The notes beneath the pieces are model-generated. The model saw only the letters and a list, made by a program, of their open reading frames with translations, searched no databases and was not told where the DNA came from. From Bacillus sp. REN3 (GTDB taxonomy: Bacteria; Bacillota; Bacilli; Bacillales; Cytobacillaceae), in contig NZ_JAERSD010000002.1 of assembly GCF_017912555.1 (NCBI RefSeq), forward strand, positions 247,961-311,960: 64,000 nt of DNA, read 5' to 3'. The position numbers and the translations under genes are program-made. Shown here piece by piece: positions 44,683-54,390 of the stretch; position 1 is the first letter of the stretch, and the number at the start of each line of letters is the position of its first letter.

Positions 44683-47022
44683 TTAGAGCAGCTCTTTGAC
44701 GTTCACTCCCAGGGCTTTTTTTACCGGAAGAATGGTTGCGATCAAACCTATGAAAATACTTGCACAGAGCCAATACACGCTTCCTTCAGCCGATATGCCC
44801 GGTTCCATTGAAGAATGCAGGAGGGATTCCCCGATTTTCCAGCCTAGAAGCCAATTCAAAGGATAGGACATCGCTGTAGCCAGCCCCCAGCTCAGCAGGG
44901 CGATGAGGGTGCTTTCCCAAATGAATAATTGATAGATCTTCCAATTCGAGCAGCCCAGGCTCCTGAGGATGCCGATCTCTCCCATTCTCTCAAAAACATT
45001 GATACTGACAGCAATCATCAGGTTGACCATCCCAGCCAGCGCGAACAGGATGCCGACCAGCAGGATGGTGACGATGACCAGGGAGAGAATCTCCTTTTGA
45101 CGGGCATTCATGTCGGATACAGTATCAGATCCAACTACCTGTACTCCTTTTTCCCCAAGGTATTCCTCGCCTTCTTGGAGAAGAGAAGAATCCTGATGGC
45201 CACGCCGTCCATCCACCATAAGCCGATTGACTGTATACTGATCGAGCCATTCGCCGTAAGCGCCCTGGACCATATAGACGGAAGGGCCTGAGAGAGTGCT
45301 AGCGATGATGCCTGCTACCCTCCACTCCTTGTTGCTTTTTCCAATTTGCAGTTCAAGCTTGTCTCCTGGATTGACAGAACCAAGGCTTTCACTTAATTCG
45401 GAATTGATGACGATATCATTTGGATGGCCGCCATCGAGCCAGCTTCCCTCGATCAGGTACGGATTGATGAAGCGTGAGTCTGCCGGCATTGAGTAAAACA
45501 ATGCATTCATTTTTCCCGAGGCAGAGCGGATGACCTCTGCGTTCCTTTTCGTCCATCCTTCCACACCTTTGACGCCATCCATCCCCATTGCCAAGGAGAT
45601 GAGTTCTCCTTTTGGCTGGGGACTGTTGATTGACCATTCAACGTCATGCTTCCAAAAGTGGTTCAGATCCTCCAGCAAAAATTGGAGAGATTGATTCAGC
45701 GTAAGACAAGCAATGATGATTCCCCCGCCAAAGGAAAGCATAATGATATTCATCAGGACCTGTACTTTTTTCAAGAATGCATTCCGCCATGACAGCAGGC
45801 TTAAATGGAAAAAGCGGGAATGGTATTTCCCTTTTCTTCCCGGTGCTGATAGGGTGCTTTTGAATCCTTCAATGATTGGCGATTCAACCAGCTTCCGGAT
45901 CGGGCCTGATGCCCCAGCCAAAGGAAGGCTGAAGGATAAAAACAGCAATATGCCCGCAACCCATGAAGAAATTCCTTCTGGATGGTCCAAACCAAGGTTC
46001 AATTCTCTGCCAAGGAAAAAGACTAAATAGCGAGAGGCCATCATACTGGCCGGAATGGATAGAGCGCTCAGCAATAAGCCGAGTACCCCGATCAGAACGA
46101 TATATTGCTGCCAAAGCTGGAGGCTGGATGCTCCGACCGCTTTCTGGACACTTAAGGAAAAGCGGTCCTCCACAATGATCCTGTGGAATAAATGAACGAT
46201 CAGCACAAAACCAAGCACAATAGAAAAGGCTCCTAAAAGAATAAATACATTCAATAATGAGTTGATAACGGAATCCCTGATGAAAAATGTTTCAGAAGAT
46301 GTCTCGTTCCTATATACTGTGATGCCATTATCCTCTAGCATGCGGCGGATTTCCCCGGCCATTCTTGCTTTCTTCCCCTCTGGAACCGATCCATCCAGTT
46401 TAATTTGGACAAGGTTATGAAATGGAGGGATTCCCAATCGTTCCGCAGCAGCTTCATTTATAAAGCCATAAGCCAACCCGCTGTATTTCGCTGGAATCCT
46501 TGAAGGGTCGCTGACCATCCCCTCCATGGAAAAGTTCGTCTTGCCCTTTTTATTAGGCAGGGATATTTGCACTTCATCTCCCTTGTTGATCCCCATTGAC
46601 TCGCCAGTCGTTCTTTCAATCCATATTCCCCTGCTGCTTAAGGAATCTTTCCCTTCCATAAGCTGGACCGTATTTATTTTAGAAGAATGTACCGGATTCA
46701 CGGTCAACAGCAAGTTGCTGTATTTCCCATCGATCTTGGCCCGGCTCCTTATTTGCCTTTTTGCTTCAAAATGCCGGATTCCATCTATGGAAGACAGAAA
46801 TTCAACACTCTTATTGAAATTCCCGGTGTAAAAGGTAATATCTGCAGCAGAGGACTCTTCCTTATTTTTTTGCAAAAGCTCATTGAACAGGAATTTCGAA
46901 TTCAGGAGCGTCCCAATCGTAACCAGGCAGAACAATAGAGAAAACAGGATTAGCAACGCTTTCGTTTTTTGCTTTAAAAAGCTTCTTAAAGCTAGTCTTA
47001 AATACACGGGCACCCGGATCAC
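44683..47022 (-). CDS. FtsX/MacB-type ABC transporter permease
   Basis: 779 residues with one N-terminal helix, a large extracytoplasmic domain (about 45-240), a group of three helices (about 255-400), a second FtsX unit from about 410 and three C-terminal helices. LLKKAVGASSLQLW-type and EIGILRSLGCSNWKIY motifs are typical of FtsX cytoplasmic loops. Works with the ATPase encoded 6 bp upstream, exporting or extracting an envelope lipid or peptide. The start is GTG (47022), possibly the GTG nine bases further in, which has better spacing to AAGGTGG. Confidence 0.88.
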   Translation of the reverse strand: MIRVPVYLRLALRSFLKQKTKALLILFSLLFCLVTIGTLLNSKFLFNELLQKNKEESSAADITFYTGNFNKSVEFLSSIDGIRHFEAKRQIRSRAKIDGKYSNLLLTVNPVHSSKINTVQLMEGKDSLSSRGIWIERTTGESMGINKGDEVQISLPNKKGKTNFSMEGMVSDPSRIPAKYSGLAYGFINEAAAERLGIPPFHNLVQIKLDGSVPEGKKARMAGEIRRMLEDNGITVYRNETSSETFFIRDSVINSLLNVFILLGAFSIVLGFVLIVHLFHRIIVEDRFSLSVQKAVGASSLQLWQQYIVLIGVLGLLLSALSIPASMMASRYLVFFLGRELNLGLDHPEGISSWVAGILLFLSFSLPLAGASGPIRKLVESPIIEGFKSTLSAPGRKGKYHSRFFHLSLLSWRNAFLKKVQVLMNIIMLSFGGGIIIACLTLNQSLQFLLEDLNHFWKHDVEWSINSPQPKGELISLAMGMDGVKGVEGWTKRNAEVIRSASGKMNALFYSMPADSRFINPYLIEGSWLDGGHPNDIVINSELSESLGSVNPGDKLELQIGKSNKEWRVAGIIASTLSGPSVYMVQGAYGEWLDQYTVNRLMVDGRRGHQDSSLLQEGEEYLGEKGVQVVGSDTVSDMNARQKEILSLVIVTILLVGILFALAGMVNLMIAVSINVFERMGEIGILRSLGCSNWKIYQLFIWESTLIALLSWGLATAMSYPLNWLLGWKIGESLLHSSMEPGISAEGSVYWLCASIFIGLIATILPVKKALGVNVKELL

Positions 47023-47028
47023 CCCACC

Positions 47029-47694
47029 TTAAGGCGCTTCATACACGGTCCCATCCTCGACATGGAATCTTCTCGAAACCTTATCGTAAAAATCGAGATC
47101 ATGCGTCACGATCACCACTGTCTTCCCAGCTTCAGACAGGATTTTGAAAAGACGGAAAATCTCTGTAGAGGTCTGGGAGTCAAGGTTTCCCGTCGGCTCA
47201 TCCGCAACGATCAGCGGAGGGTCATTCGCTAGAGCCCTGGCAATGGCAGTACGCTGCCGCTGCCCGCCGGAAACCGAATCGGGATACAAATCCGCTTTCA
47301 TCAATAATCCTGTTTTCTCCAGCAGCTGAAGCGCCCGCTGCCTTTTCCCTTTCCGGTTCCTTGAAAATGCCATTGGAAGCATGACATTCTCTGCTAACGT
47401 CAAGGTCGGGATCAGATGGAACGATTGGAACACAATCCCGACATTGGAACCTCTCCATTTTGTAAGTGCTTTTGGGGACAACGCAGAAACCTTCCTTCCC
47501 TCAATCGTGACTGTCCCGGATGAAGGAGTCTCAATCCCTGACAGGATATTCAGCAGAGTCGATTTGCCGCTGCCGGATTTCCCGAAGATGCCAACCAGGT
47601 CTCCTTTCTTCACTTCAAAGCTGACTTCCCTTAATACATGCTCATACTGTTCCCCATTCAGGAACATTTTTGAAAGATGATCTACCTTGATCAC
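47029..47694 (-). CDS. MacB/LolD-type ABC transporter ATPase
   Basis: 221 residues. Walker A GKSGSGKSTLLN (about 39-50), signature VSGGQRQRTAIARALA, Walker B PLIVADEPTGNLDS, switch VTHD. Belongs to the LolD/MacB group that couples to FtsX permeases. Start is a GTG at 47694 with AAAGGAG at 8 bases; the longer frame to 47787 has no signal. First gene of the minus-strand cluster and divergent from the hyaluronan operon. Confidence 0.92.
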   Translation of the reverse strand: MIKVDHLSKMFLNGEQYEHVLREVSFEVKKGDLVGIFGKSGSGKSTLLNILSGIETPSSGTVTIEGRKVSALSPKALTKWRGSNVGIVFQSFHLIPTLTLAENVMLPMAFSRNRKGKRQRALQLLEKTGLLMKADLYPDSVSGGQRQRTAIARALANDPPLIVADEPTGNLDSQTSTEIFRLFKILSEAGKTVVIVTHDLDFYDKVSRRFHVEDGTVYEAP

Positions 47695-48370
47695 GGAAAG
47701 AACTCCTTTCGGGGAATAACTCATCCCATATATAGCACGACCATTTCCGAGCCGCAACAGAAGCAACAAGCTCAAATCTTCCAACAAATGTAACTATTCT
47801 CACAAAGTAAGGTCCCAATCCGGTCCTGTTTTCATCTTCTTCACAATGAAAAGGGGATTTCCAGCTTACATTTCTTGAAAATAATTGTAAATTCAGATGA
47901 TATCCCGATTTTTCATTAGACAGGTTGTCTCATTTTTCAACAAATTCGGAAATGAAACTGGTTGATTTGTAAAAATATATAAAAATAGCAAAAAACTAAA
48001 AAAATTCCATAAATGTTTTTAACAATTATTTCGAAATGATTACAAGCCCTCTTGCACTCCAATAGGCAGAGTTATTATCCAAAAATAATTCCTTCTGTAA
48101 ACCGATCTTTTTACTGCAATGTTTCAAGGTCATGACAATTTCAAGGAAATATAAACCAAAGTTTGCAACCGCTCCCAATCCTGTCATATCAATGCCTGGG
48201 AAGGATTGTTAAAAAAAGGGGTAGGAAAGTCTCTATGAAAAATGATTGATTGCAAGTCTTCCAGGTCTTTCATAAACTCTGTGTGAAGCTGGTCGGGTCA
48301 GCAATGGACGAAAACCTTAGCCGATCCAGCCCGACATCAAAATCAAGATTATTTTGAAAGGAGAATGTAA
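47695..48370. other. Long divergent control region upstream of hasA
   Basis: 676 bp without a gene. Contains TAGACAGGTTGTCT (AGACA/TGTCT palindrome, about 47918-47931), an AT-rich stretch 47960-48020, and a CAATCCT (48176-48182) / AGGATTG (48202-48208) hairpin followed by seven As. 48285-48350 holds pairing segments GCTGG/CCAGC and GTCGGG/CCCGAC. A long regulated leader for the capsule operon is plausible; no known riboswitch class recognised. Confidence 0.45.
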
Positions 48371-49732
48371 ATGGCCAAAATGGAAACAGAGCTTCCAGGA
48401 GGAGTAGCCGCGACAAACCTTCAGACCCAGAAGAAATTTTCTATGAAAGAGAAGGTCTTTGTCGTCACCTTATTCCTTCTTACCGTTTCCGCTCTTTTCT
48501 ATGTGAATTTGACTGCGTCAGACAAGTTGAATTTGACCATAGGGATTTATGGGGCGGTCATGATCAGTTATTTACTTGGAAAAATGCTTTTATCCTTTAA
48601 GTATCAAGAGGTGATGGCAGACCCGCCCGATTTGAAGGTTTCCGTGGTCATCCCATCCTATAATGAAGCGCCTGAAGCAGTATTGGGCACAGTCGAAAGT
48701 ATTTTGAAACAGGATTATCCTGTCCACGAAATCTTTGTCATCGACGATGGCAGCAAAGATATTTCCGCATTCAAGGCTGTCCAGAGGCTGAATCAAAATT
48801 TAAAAGCCGGGAAGGGAGCAGCATTATTTGACCTGAAAAAGGCAAATCCTTCTTTTAAAATGCCAAACCTGATCGTACACCGTCTCCCAAAAAACATGGG
48901 AAAGCGCCATGCGCAAATCTGGGCTTTCGAGCGGGCAACCGGCGATATCTTCATAACAGTCGATTCAGATTGCACAGTATTCCCTAACGCTGTCAGGGAA
49001 TTATTGAAGCCCTTCAATGATGAAGAAGTGACCGCTACTACGGGCCACGTCAATATCAGGAACCGCGCCGATAATGTCCTTACCCGATTGATTGATATGC
49101 GCTATGACAATGCTTTCAGAGTAGAGCGGGCTGCCCATTCTGTGACGAACAATGTTCTGGTTTGCAGCGGGCCGCTAAGCGCCTATCGGCGGGAAATAGT
49201 CATGAAGAACCTCGATCATTATGGGACCCAGACATTTCTTGGCCAGCAGGTGCAGCTTGGGGATGACCGCTGTTTGACGAATTATGCGATCCGTGAAGGG
49301 AAAACCTTGTATCAGTCAACCGCTCGCTGTATCACGGATGCGCCAACCTCCCTCAGGACACTAATCAAGCAGCAAAACAGATGGAATAAATCCTTTTTCC
49401 GCGAGAGCCTGATTGCATTGAAGATTGGGATGAAAAAGCCGAATGTTTTCGTTTGGGTCATGCTTGAGATGTTTTTATGGCTTGCATTTGGGGTTTCACT
49501 CATTTTCGCTATTTACTACACCTCGACGACGATGGGATTGATCATGCTGGTCTATTACCTGGCATATGTAGTGATTTCTGCTTACGCCAGGAATGTTTTC
49601 TACGCTTACAAGCGCCCGTTCACTTTCCTGCTTGCCCCGATTTACGGGATCCTGTTCCTTGTCCTTCTTTGCCCTATGCGCTTCTGGGCGTTGATCACAC
49701 TCCGTTCCACTTCATGGGGAACGCGGGGATAA
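48371..49732 (+). CDS. hasA: Hyaluronan synthase (class I, GT2)
   Basis: 453 residues. Polymerises and exports a chain from UDP-GlcNAc and UDP-glucuronic acid. Two N-terminal helices (about 28-48, 57-75), a GT2 domain with VVIPSYNE, IDDGS, VDSD (197-200), GDDR (297-300) and QQNRWNKSFFRES (334-346), then four C-terminal helices and WGTRG at the end. The combination GKRHAQ, YDNAFRVERAA, CSGPLS.YRRE and DDRCLTNYAI.GKTLYQSTARC is close to streptococcal HasA, much closer than to chitin or cellulose synthases. Good AAAGGAG site. First gene of a hasA-hasC-hasB operon. Confidence 0.92.
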   Translation: MAKMETELPGGVAATNLQTQKKFSMKEKVFVVTLFLLTVSALFYVNLTASDKLNLTIGIYGAVMISYLLGKMLLSFKYQEVMADPPDLKVSVVIPSYNEAPEAVLGTVESILKQDYPVHEIFVIDDGSKDISAFKAVQRLNQNLKAGKGAALFDLKKANPSFKMPNLIVHRLPKNMGKRHAQIWAFERATGDIFITVDSDCTVFPNAVRELLKPFNDEEVTATTGHVNIRNRADNVLTRLIDMRYDNAFRVERAAHSVTNNVLVCSGPLSAYRREIVMKNLDHYGTQTFLGQQVQLGDDRCLTNYAIREGKTLYQSTARCITDAPTSLRTLIKQQNRWNKSFFRESLIALKIGMKKPNVFVWVMLEMFLWLAFGVSLIFAIYYTSTTMGLIMLVYYLAYVVISAYARNVFYAYKRPFTFLLAPIYGILFLVLLCPMRFWALITLRSTSWGTRG

Positions 49733-49772
49733 GCAGCCAAAATCAAAATTCAGCATCAAAGGAGTGTTTTAA

Positions 49773-50669
49773 ATGAGAGTCCGAAAAGCGATCATTCCAG
49801 CAGCCGGTTTAGGAACAAGATTTTTGCCCGCTACAAAAGCACAGCCAAAAGAAATGCTGCCAATCGTCGACAAGCCTACAATCCAATACATTGTTGAAGA
49901 AGCAGTTAAATCTGGCATTGAAGATATCCTAATTGTCAGCGGCAGAGGCAAGAGGGCGATCGAAGACCATTTCGACAAGTCCTATGAATTGGAAGAAACA
50001 CTCATTAAGAAAGAAAAAATCAACAGATTGGAAGAAATCCAGGACATCTCCAATCTCGCCAACATCCATTATGTCCGCCAGAAGGAACCTCTCGGCCTGG
50101 GCCACGCCATCCATTGCGCCAGCCGCTTCATCGGGAATGAACCCTTTGCCGTCCTGCTCGGGGATGACATCGTCAAATCGAAAACCCCTTGCCTGAAGCA
50201 GCTTATCGACGTTTTTGATAAGTACAATTCATCCGTCCTGGGTGTCCAGGAAGTTCCGCCTGAAGATGTATCGAAATACGGGATCATCTCCCCTCTTGAA
50301 AACAACACGCTGGATGAGCATCTTTTAGCTCTATCCTCCGTAGTGGAAAAGCCAAGCCCGCAAGACGCGCCCTCGAATTTCGCGATTATGGGACGTTATA
50401 TTCTTACTGCTGATATCTTCCCGATCCTGGAGAATCTTCCGCCAGGCTCAGGAAACGAAATCCAATTAACGGACGCCATCAAGCTCCTGAATGAAAAACA
50501 AAATGTCCTTGCCTATAACTTCTCCGGGCAAAGGTACGATGTCGGGGACAAGTTCGGATTCATCAAAGCCACGATTGATTTTTCACTCCAGCGTCCTGAT
50601 CTGCAGGAAAATGTTAAGACCTATTTACAGGAATTGCTGGTGGACAATCAGCTTTCCATAAACTCTTGA
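49773..50669 (+). CDS. hasC: UTP-glucose-1-phosphate uridylyltransferase
   Basis: 298 residues of the GalU/GtaB family. N-terminal nucleotide site [33 protein letters not shown] and VLLGDDI follow. Makes UDP-glucose for the next enzyme. 40 bp after hasA with its own AAAGGAG site. A second galU/gtaB for general metabolism is expected elsewhere in the genome; this copy serves the capsule operon. Confidence 0.94.
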   Translation: MRVRKAIIPAAGLGTRFLPATKAQPKEMLPIVDKPTIQYIVEEAVKSGIEDILIVSGRGKRAIEDHFDKSYELEETLIKKEKINRLEEIQDISNLANIHYVRQKEPLGLGHAIHCASRFIGNEPFAVLLGDDIVKSKTPCLKQLIDVFDKYNSSVLGVQEVPPEDVSKYGIISPLENNTLDEHLLALSSVVEKPSPQDAPSNFAIMGRYILTADIFPILENLPPGSGNEIQLTDAIKLLNEKQNVLAYNFSGQRYDVGDKFGFIKATIDFSLQRPDLQENVKTYLQELLVDNQLSINS

Positions 50670-50715
50670 TGTGTTTCCATTCATAAAAGATTCATCATCT
50701 GAAGGAGGAAAAGCA

Positions 50716-52059
50716 ATGAAAATCGCCATTATCGGAACAGGTTATGTCGGGCTTGTAACAGGTGTATGCCTTGCGGAGATCGGCCACGAAGTGACATGCA
50801 TTGATATCAACCCTCATAAAATTGACCAGTTAAAACGGGGGATTTCTCCTATATATGAACCAGGACTTGAAGAATTGATGGAAAAAAATCGCGCAGAGGG
50901 AAGGCTCGATTTCACAACAAATGATATAACCGGCCTAAAAGAAAAAGAAGTCATCTATATCGCTGTCGGCACCCCGGAAAGCGCGGATGGAACAGCAGAC
51001 CTTTCCTATGTCTTCAATGCCGCGCGTTCGATCGGGCAAAATATTACTCAGGATGTTGTCGTCGTCACTAAAAGTACTGTCCCAATCGGCACTAACGTGA
51101 AAATCCGCCAGTTGATCCTTGCCAACCTCCAGGGAAACCATTGCGCGGAGGTCGTATCCAACCCTGAATTCCTGCGTGAAGGTTCAGCCATCCATGATTC
51201 ATTCAAAGGCGACAGGATCGTCATAGGGGCAGACAACGCGGAAGCGGGGAATATCGTGGAAAAAATCAACAAACCATTTGGGCTGCCAATTTTAAGAACA
51301 AGTATCCATAGTGCCGAAATGATCAAGTACGCCTCGAACGCATTCCTTGCGACCAAGATTTCTTTTATAAATGAAATTGCCAATTTATCCGAAAAAACAA
51401 ACGCAGATATTGAAGAAGTCGCAAAAGGCATGGGGATGGACAGAAGAATCGGGGACCGATTCCTGAATGCCGGGATTGGCTACGGGGGTTCCTGCTTCCC
51501 TAAGGACACGCATGCACTTGTAAAAATATCCGAAGAATTCAACCATGATTTCCACCTTTTGAAATCGGTCATTTCAATCAATGAAAAACAAAAAACATTG
51601 CTCGTCAAAAAAGCCCTGGAGCGTTTTGGCTCACTCTCCGGAAAAAAAGTCGCATTGCTGGGACTTGCCTTCAAGCCGGAAACGGATGATATGAGAGAAG
51701 CCGCGTCTATTCCAATCGCAGCGGAACTTGTCGAGTTGGGGGCCGAAGTCATCGGCTATGACCCAATTGCTGCAGGGAATGCAAAGAAGGTCCTGCCCGA
51801 GGAAGTCATTTATGCCGACCAGATTGAAGAAGCAATCAAGCAGGCCGACCTTGTATTTATTGTTACGGAATGGGAGGAGATAGTGGAAAAAACCTTGTTC
51901 CTATCTAACCTGTTCATGGAAAAACCCGTCATTTTCGATGGCCGGAATTGCTATTATGATGAAGACATCAAAAATTTCAATGGGGAATATGTCTCTGTTG
52001 GAAGAGAGCCAAATAAAGCAAGTAAGCAAGATGAACATCAAATTGCAGCCATTGGCTAA
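50716..52059 (+). CDS. hasB: UDP-glucose 6-dehydrogenase
   Basis: 447 residues. N-terminal NAD site IIGTGYVGLVTGVCLA, central catalytic cysteine in GYGGSCFPKDT, C-terminal UDP-binding LLGLAFKPETDDMREA. Oxidises UDP-glucose to UDP-glucuronate, one of the two precursors of hyaluronan. The frame is open from 50671, but AAGGAGG before 50716 marks the start. Last gene of the operon, 46 bp after hasC. Codon use matches neighbours. Confidence 0.94.
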   Translation: MKIAIIGTGYVGLVTGVCLAEIGHEVTCIDINPHKIDQLKRGISPIYEPGLEELMEKNRAEGRLDFTTNDITGLKEKEVIYIAVGTPESADGTADLSYVFNAARSIGQNITQDVVVVTKSTVPIGTNVKIRQLILANLQGNHCAEVVSNPEFLREGSAIHDSFKGDRIVIGADNAEAGNIVEKINKPFGLPILRTSIHSAEMIKYASNAFLATKISFINEIANLSEKTNADIEEVAKGMGMDRRIGDRFLNAGIGYGGSCFPKDTHALVKISEEFNHDFHLLKSVISINEKQKTLLVKKALERFGSLSGKKVALLGLAFKPETDDMREAASIPIAAELVELGAEVIGYDPIAAGNAKKVLPEEVIYADQIEEAIKQADLVFIVTEWEEIVEKTLFLSNLFMEKPVIFDGRNCYYDEDIKNFNGEYVSVGREPNKASKQDEHQIAAIG

Positions 52060-52082
52060 TGTGGAAACAGAAACAAGCATTC

Positions 52083-52130
52083 AAAAGAGGGTGTCCCAAA
52101 AGGATAAACTTTTGGGCATCCTCTTTATTT
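52083..52130 (+). terminator. Terminator of the hasACB operon
   Basis: AAGAGGGTGTCCCAAAAG / CTTTTGGGCATCCTCTT hairpin followed by TATTTTT, about 25 bp after the stop. Confidence 0.85.
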
Positions 52131-52154
52131 TTGAGGCTGCTTGTAAAAATGTCC

Positions 52155-52284
52155 GTTGATTTCCGTTCCAGGCGCTTCGCTTTCCGCGAGGCTGGCGCTG
52201 AGCCACATCATCGCTTCGCTCTTGCGGGGTCTCATCTGACCAGCTGATTCCGCAGGAGTCTTCGCGCCTTCCACTCCAATCAAC
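52155..52284. repeat. 130-bp MITE-like dispersed element, copy A
   Basis: Begins GTTGATTTCCGTTCC and ends CACTCCAATCAAC, short terminal inverted repeats (GTTGATT / AATCAAC). Interior contains CTTTCCGCG, GCGGGGTCTCA and CCGCAGGAGTC. It is homologous, in opposite orientation, to the copy at 62261-62391. Elements of this sequence type are widespread in Bacillaceae. One end supplies the stop codon of the truncated NRAMP frame. Confidence 0.8.
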
Positions 52285-52573
52285 TCAGGTTTCTAAATTC
52301 ATTTTTTGCGCAAAAAAATACAAAATACCCCAATCCCGGAAGGACATCGTTCGCGATATCCTGTGCCCTCTTTTCAGAGACAGCGATGATTCGCCAGATG
52401 TTCATCTGCGCGCCGATGTCAATGATGATCGACACGAAGATGACGAATCCGAAGCTCGCCAAAAGCTTGTCAGTAAAAACCGTTGTCTGTGTCAGGAAGC
52501 CTGGTCCGATAGCGGATGTCGCCATTAGGAAGGCAGCACCCAGCAATAAGCTTCTATTCGATTTAGTTCCCAT
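52280..52573 (-). pseudogene. Truncated NRAMP-family transporter (YcsG-like)
   Basis: The first ~82 residues are clearly NRAMP/YcsG: LLGAAFLMATSAIGPGFLTQ, IIIDIGAQMNIWRIIAVS and KRAQDIANDVLPGLGYF. The frame then becomes unrelated and ends 15 codons later in the terminal repeat of the adjacent 130-bp element. Normal length is about 400 residues, so roughly 320 residues (nine or more helices) are missing. In Bacillus the intact gene sits next to pxpA, as here. Not functional as a transporter. Confidence 0.85.
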
Positions 52574-52600
52574 TTGTTCCTCCCTTGTCCCTATGTTCCG

Positions 52601-53371
52601 TTATTTTAAATAGTCACCTATCCTTCCAACCAGTACCCCCGATTCCCTAAGCGCAGCAGAAATGTACCTGGCGAAATCGAGAGCCCTCTCCCCATCTCCA
52701 TGGATACAGACCGTATCTGCTTTGATCGGGACATCGACACCCTGCCGGGAGAGGACCTTCCCCTCCTTGACCATGCGGATGACCTGGCTGATTGCCACCT
52801 CATGATTCTTAATCAGCGCATCCTTTTCCCGCCTGGAAGTCAGTGAACCGTCCTGCTGGTAAGTCCTGTCGGAAAAAACTTCACTGGCAGTGCGAAGGCC
52901 AATTTTTTCACCTGCGGCTACCAGTTCTCCTCCGGCAAGGCCAAACAGGATCATTTCAGGGTCGACATTGTAAACAGCCTCAGCGATCGCTTCAGCAAGA
53001 GCCAGATCTTTGATCGCCATGTTATAAAGGGCACCGTGCGGCTTGACATGCTGGACCCTGCCCCCTTCGGCCATAGCGAATGCAGAAATCGCTCCAATCT
53101 GGTAAACGACAAGGTCGTATGCCTCCTCTGGCGTGATGCTCATTTCCCTCCTGCCAAAGCCAGCGAGGTCCTGGAAGCCCGGGTGCGCTCCAATCGCCAC
53201 ATCCTTATCAAGGCACATCCGGATCGTTTTTCGCATCGTGGATGGGTCGCCCGCATGGAAGCCGCAAGCGATGTTGGCACTCGTCACATAATCGAGGATT
53301 TCTTCATCCCTCCCCATTTTATAAGCCCCAAAGCTTTCTCCCATATCACAATTCAAATCAACTATATGCAT
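52601..53371 (-). CDS. pxpA: 5-oxoprolinase subunit A (LamB/YcsF family)
   Basis: 256 residues. Begins [18 protein letters not shown], typical of PxpA, with [23 protein letters not shown] and VKPHGALYN motifs. With PxpB and PxpC it hydrolyses 5-oxoproline (pyroglutamate) to glutamate using ATP. Start at 53371 is 3 bp past the pxpC stop, with AGGAGGG upstream. Confidence 0.95.
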   Translation of the reverse strand: MHIVDLNCDMGESFGAYKMGRDEEILDYVTSANIACGFHAGDPSTMRKTIRMCLDKDVAIGAHPGFQDLAGFGRREMSITPEEAYDLVVYQIGAISAFAMAEGGRVQHVKPHGALYNMAIKDLALAEAIAEAVYNVDPEMILFGLAGGELVAAGEKIGLRTASEVFSDRTYQQDGSLTSRREKDALIKNHEVAISQVIRMVKEGKVLSRQGVDVPIKADTVCIHGDGERALDFARYISAALRESGVLVGRIGDYLK

Positions 53372-53373
53372 CT

Positions 53374-54390
53374 TCATTCCCTCCTGTCCTTCTGGGTGAT
53401 TTTCAGGCAGATTCCATGTTTTAGCTGCTGGATGTCCAGCTCCCTTTCCAAATACGACTTCTGGGCTTCTTCGAGGGATATCTGTTTGAACCTAAGCGTG
53501 TCTCCCGGTTTTGCCTGTGCCACGAGCGGGAGGTCTGCTGCCGCGGTTTGCCCGATTTTCGGGTATCCGCCAGTTGTTTGCCGATCCGCTAGCAGGATGA
53601 TTGCTTGTCCATCCGGAGGCACCTGGATCGTCCCAAAACTCACTGCCTCTGAAATCATTTCCCTTCGATCCTTTAGCGCCAATGCCGGTCCCTCCAGCCG
53701 ATAGCCCATCCGGTCTGATTGGGAAGTAACGGTAAAAGTCTCGGTAACAAGCTTTTCGACGCTATCGTCCGTGAATGATCCGTACTGTCTTCCCTTGATG
53801 ATCCGGATGGTATAGCCCTTTTGGTAACAAGGGATGAGACGGGCAGCGACAGACCAGCCGGCATCTGTAAAATCCCCCTCTAAAAACCTGGTGAAATACC
53901 TTTTCATTTTTCGGGAGAGACCATTTGCCATACCAATCGGAAGCTGGTCGCCCTCCGTTAACGCACGACCTGCGAATCCCCCGATTCCGGCTCTTAAGTA
54001 GGTGGATTTACTCCCCATGACCGGAGGAACACATAAACCGCCGGCTATTGCGAGATAGGCACGGGCACCGGAAAGGCACTGCCCAAACTGCAGTTCACTT
54101 CCTTTTTTCACAAGGATTGTCCGCCAGGTCCTGACCCTTTTCCCATTAATCGCTGGGGATAGATCCGCTCCGCAAATCGCTATCAATGCATCCTCATCAA
54201 AATGTATAGTCGGGCCCAGCAAGGTGATTTCCAATGTCGGGGTGTTTTCCTCATTCCCTACGAGCAAATTGGCAACCCGATGGGCAATTGTATCCATCGC
54301 GCCACTCGCTATGACACCATATTTCTGATACCCATACCGCCCTAAATCCTGAACGCTAGTAAGGAGTCCGGGCTTGATGATCGTGATCAT
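53374..54390 (-). CDS. pxpC: 5-oxoprolinase subunit C
   Basis: About 338 residues of the biotin-dependent carboxyltransferase-like (KipA/PxpC) family: [21 protein letters not shown] at the start, [18 protein letters not shown], and [22 protein letters not shown] near the end. Forms a complex with PxpB. The ATG at 54390 overlaps the pxpB stop as ATGA. Confidence 0.94.
   Translation of the reverse strand: MITIIKPGLLTSVQDLGRYGYQKYGVIASGAMDTIAHRVANLLVGNEENTPTLEITLLGPTIHFDEDALIAICGADLSPAINGKRVRTWRTILVKKGSELQFGQCLSGARAYLAIAGGLCVPPVMGSKSTYLRAGIGGFAGRALTEGDQLPIGMANGLSRKMKRYFTRFLEGDFTDAGWSVAARLIPCYQKGYTIRIIKGRQYGSFTDDSVEKLVTETFTVTSQSDRMGYRLEGPALALKDRREMISEAVSFGTIQVPPDGQAIILLADRQTTGGYPKIGQTAAADLPLVAQAKPGDTLRFKQISLEEAQKSYLERELDIQQLKHGICLKITQKDRRE

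Noticed and set aside
48371..49732. Cellulose or chitin synthase instead of hyaluronan synthase
   Set aside because: The partner genes make UDP-glucuronate, and the long motifs around GDDR and QQNRW follow streptococcal HasA.
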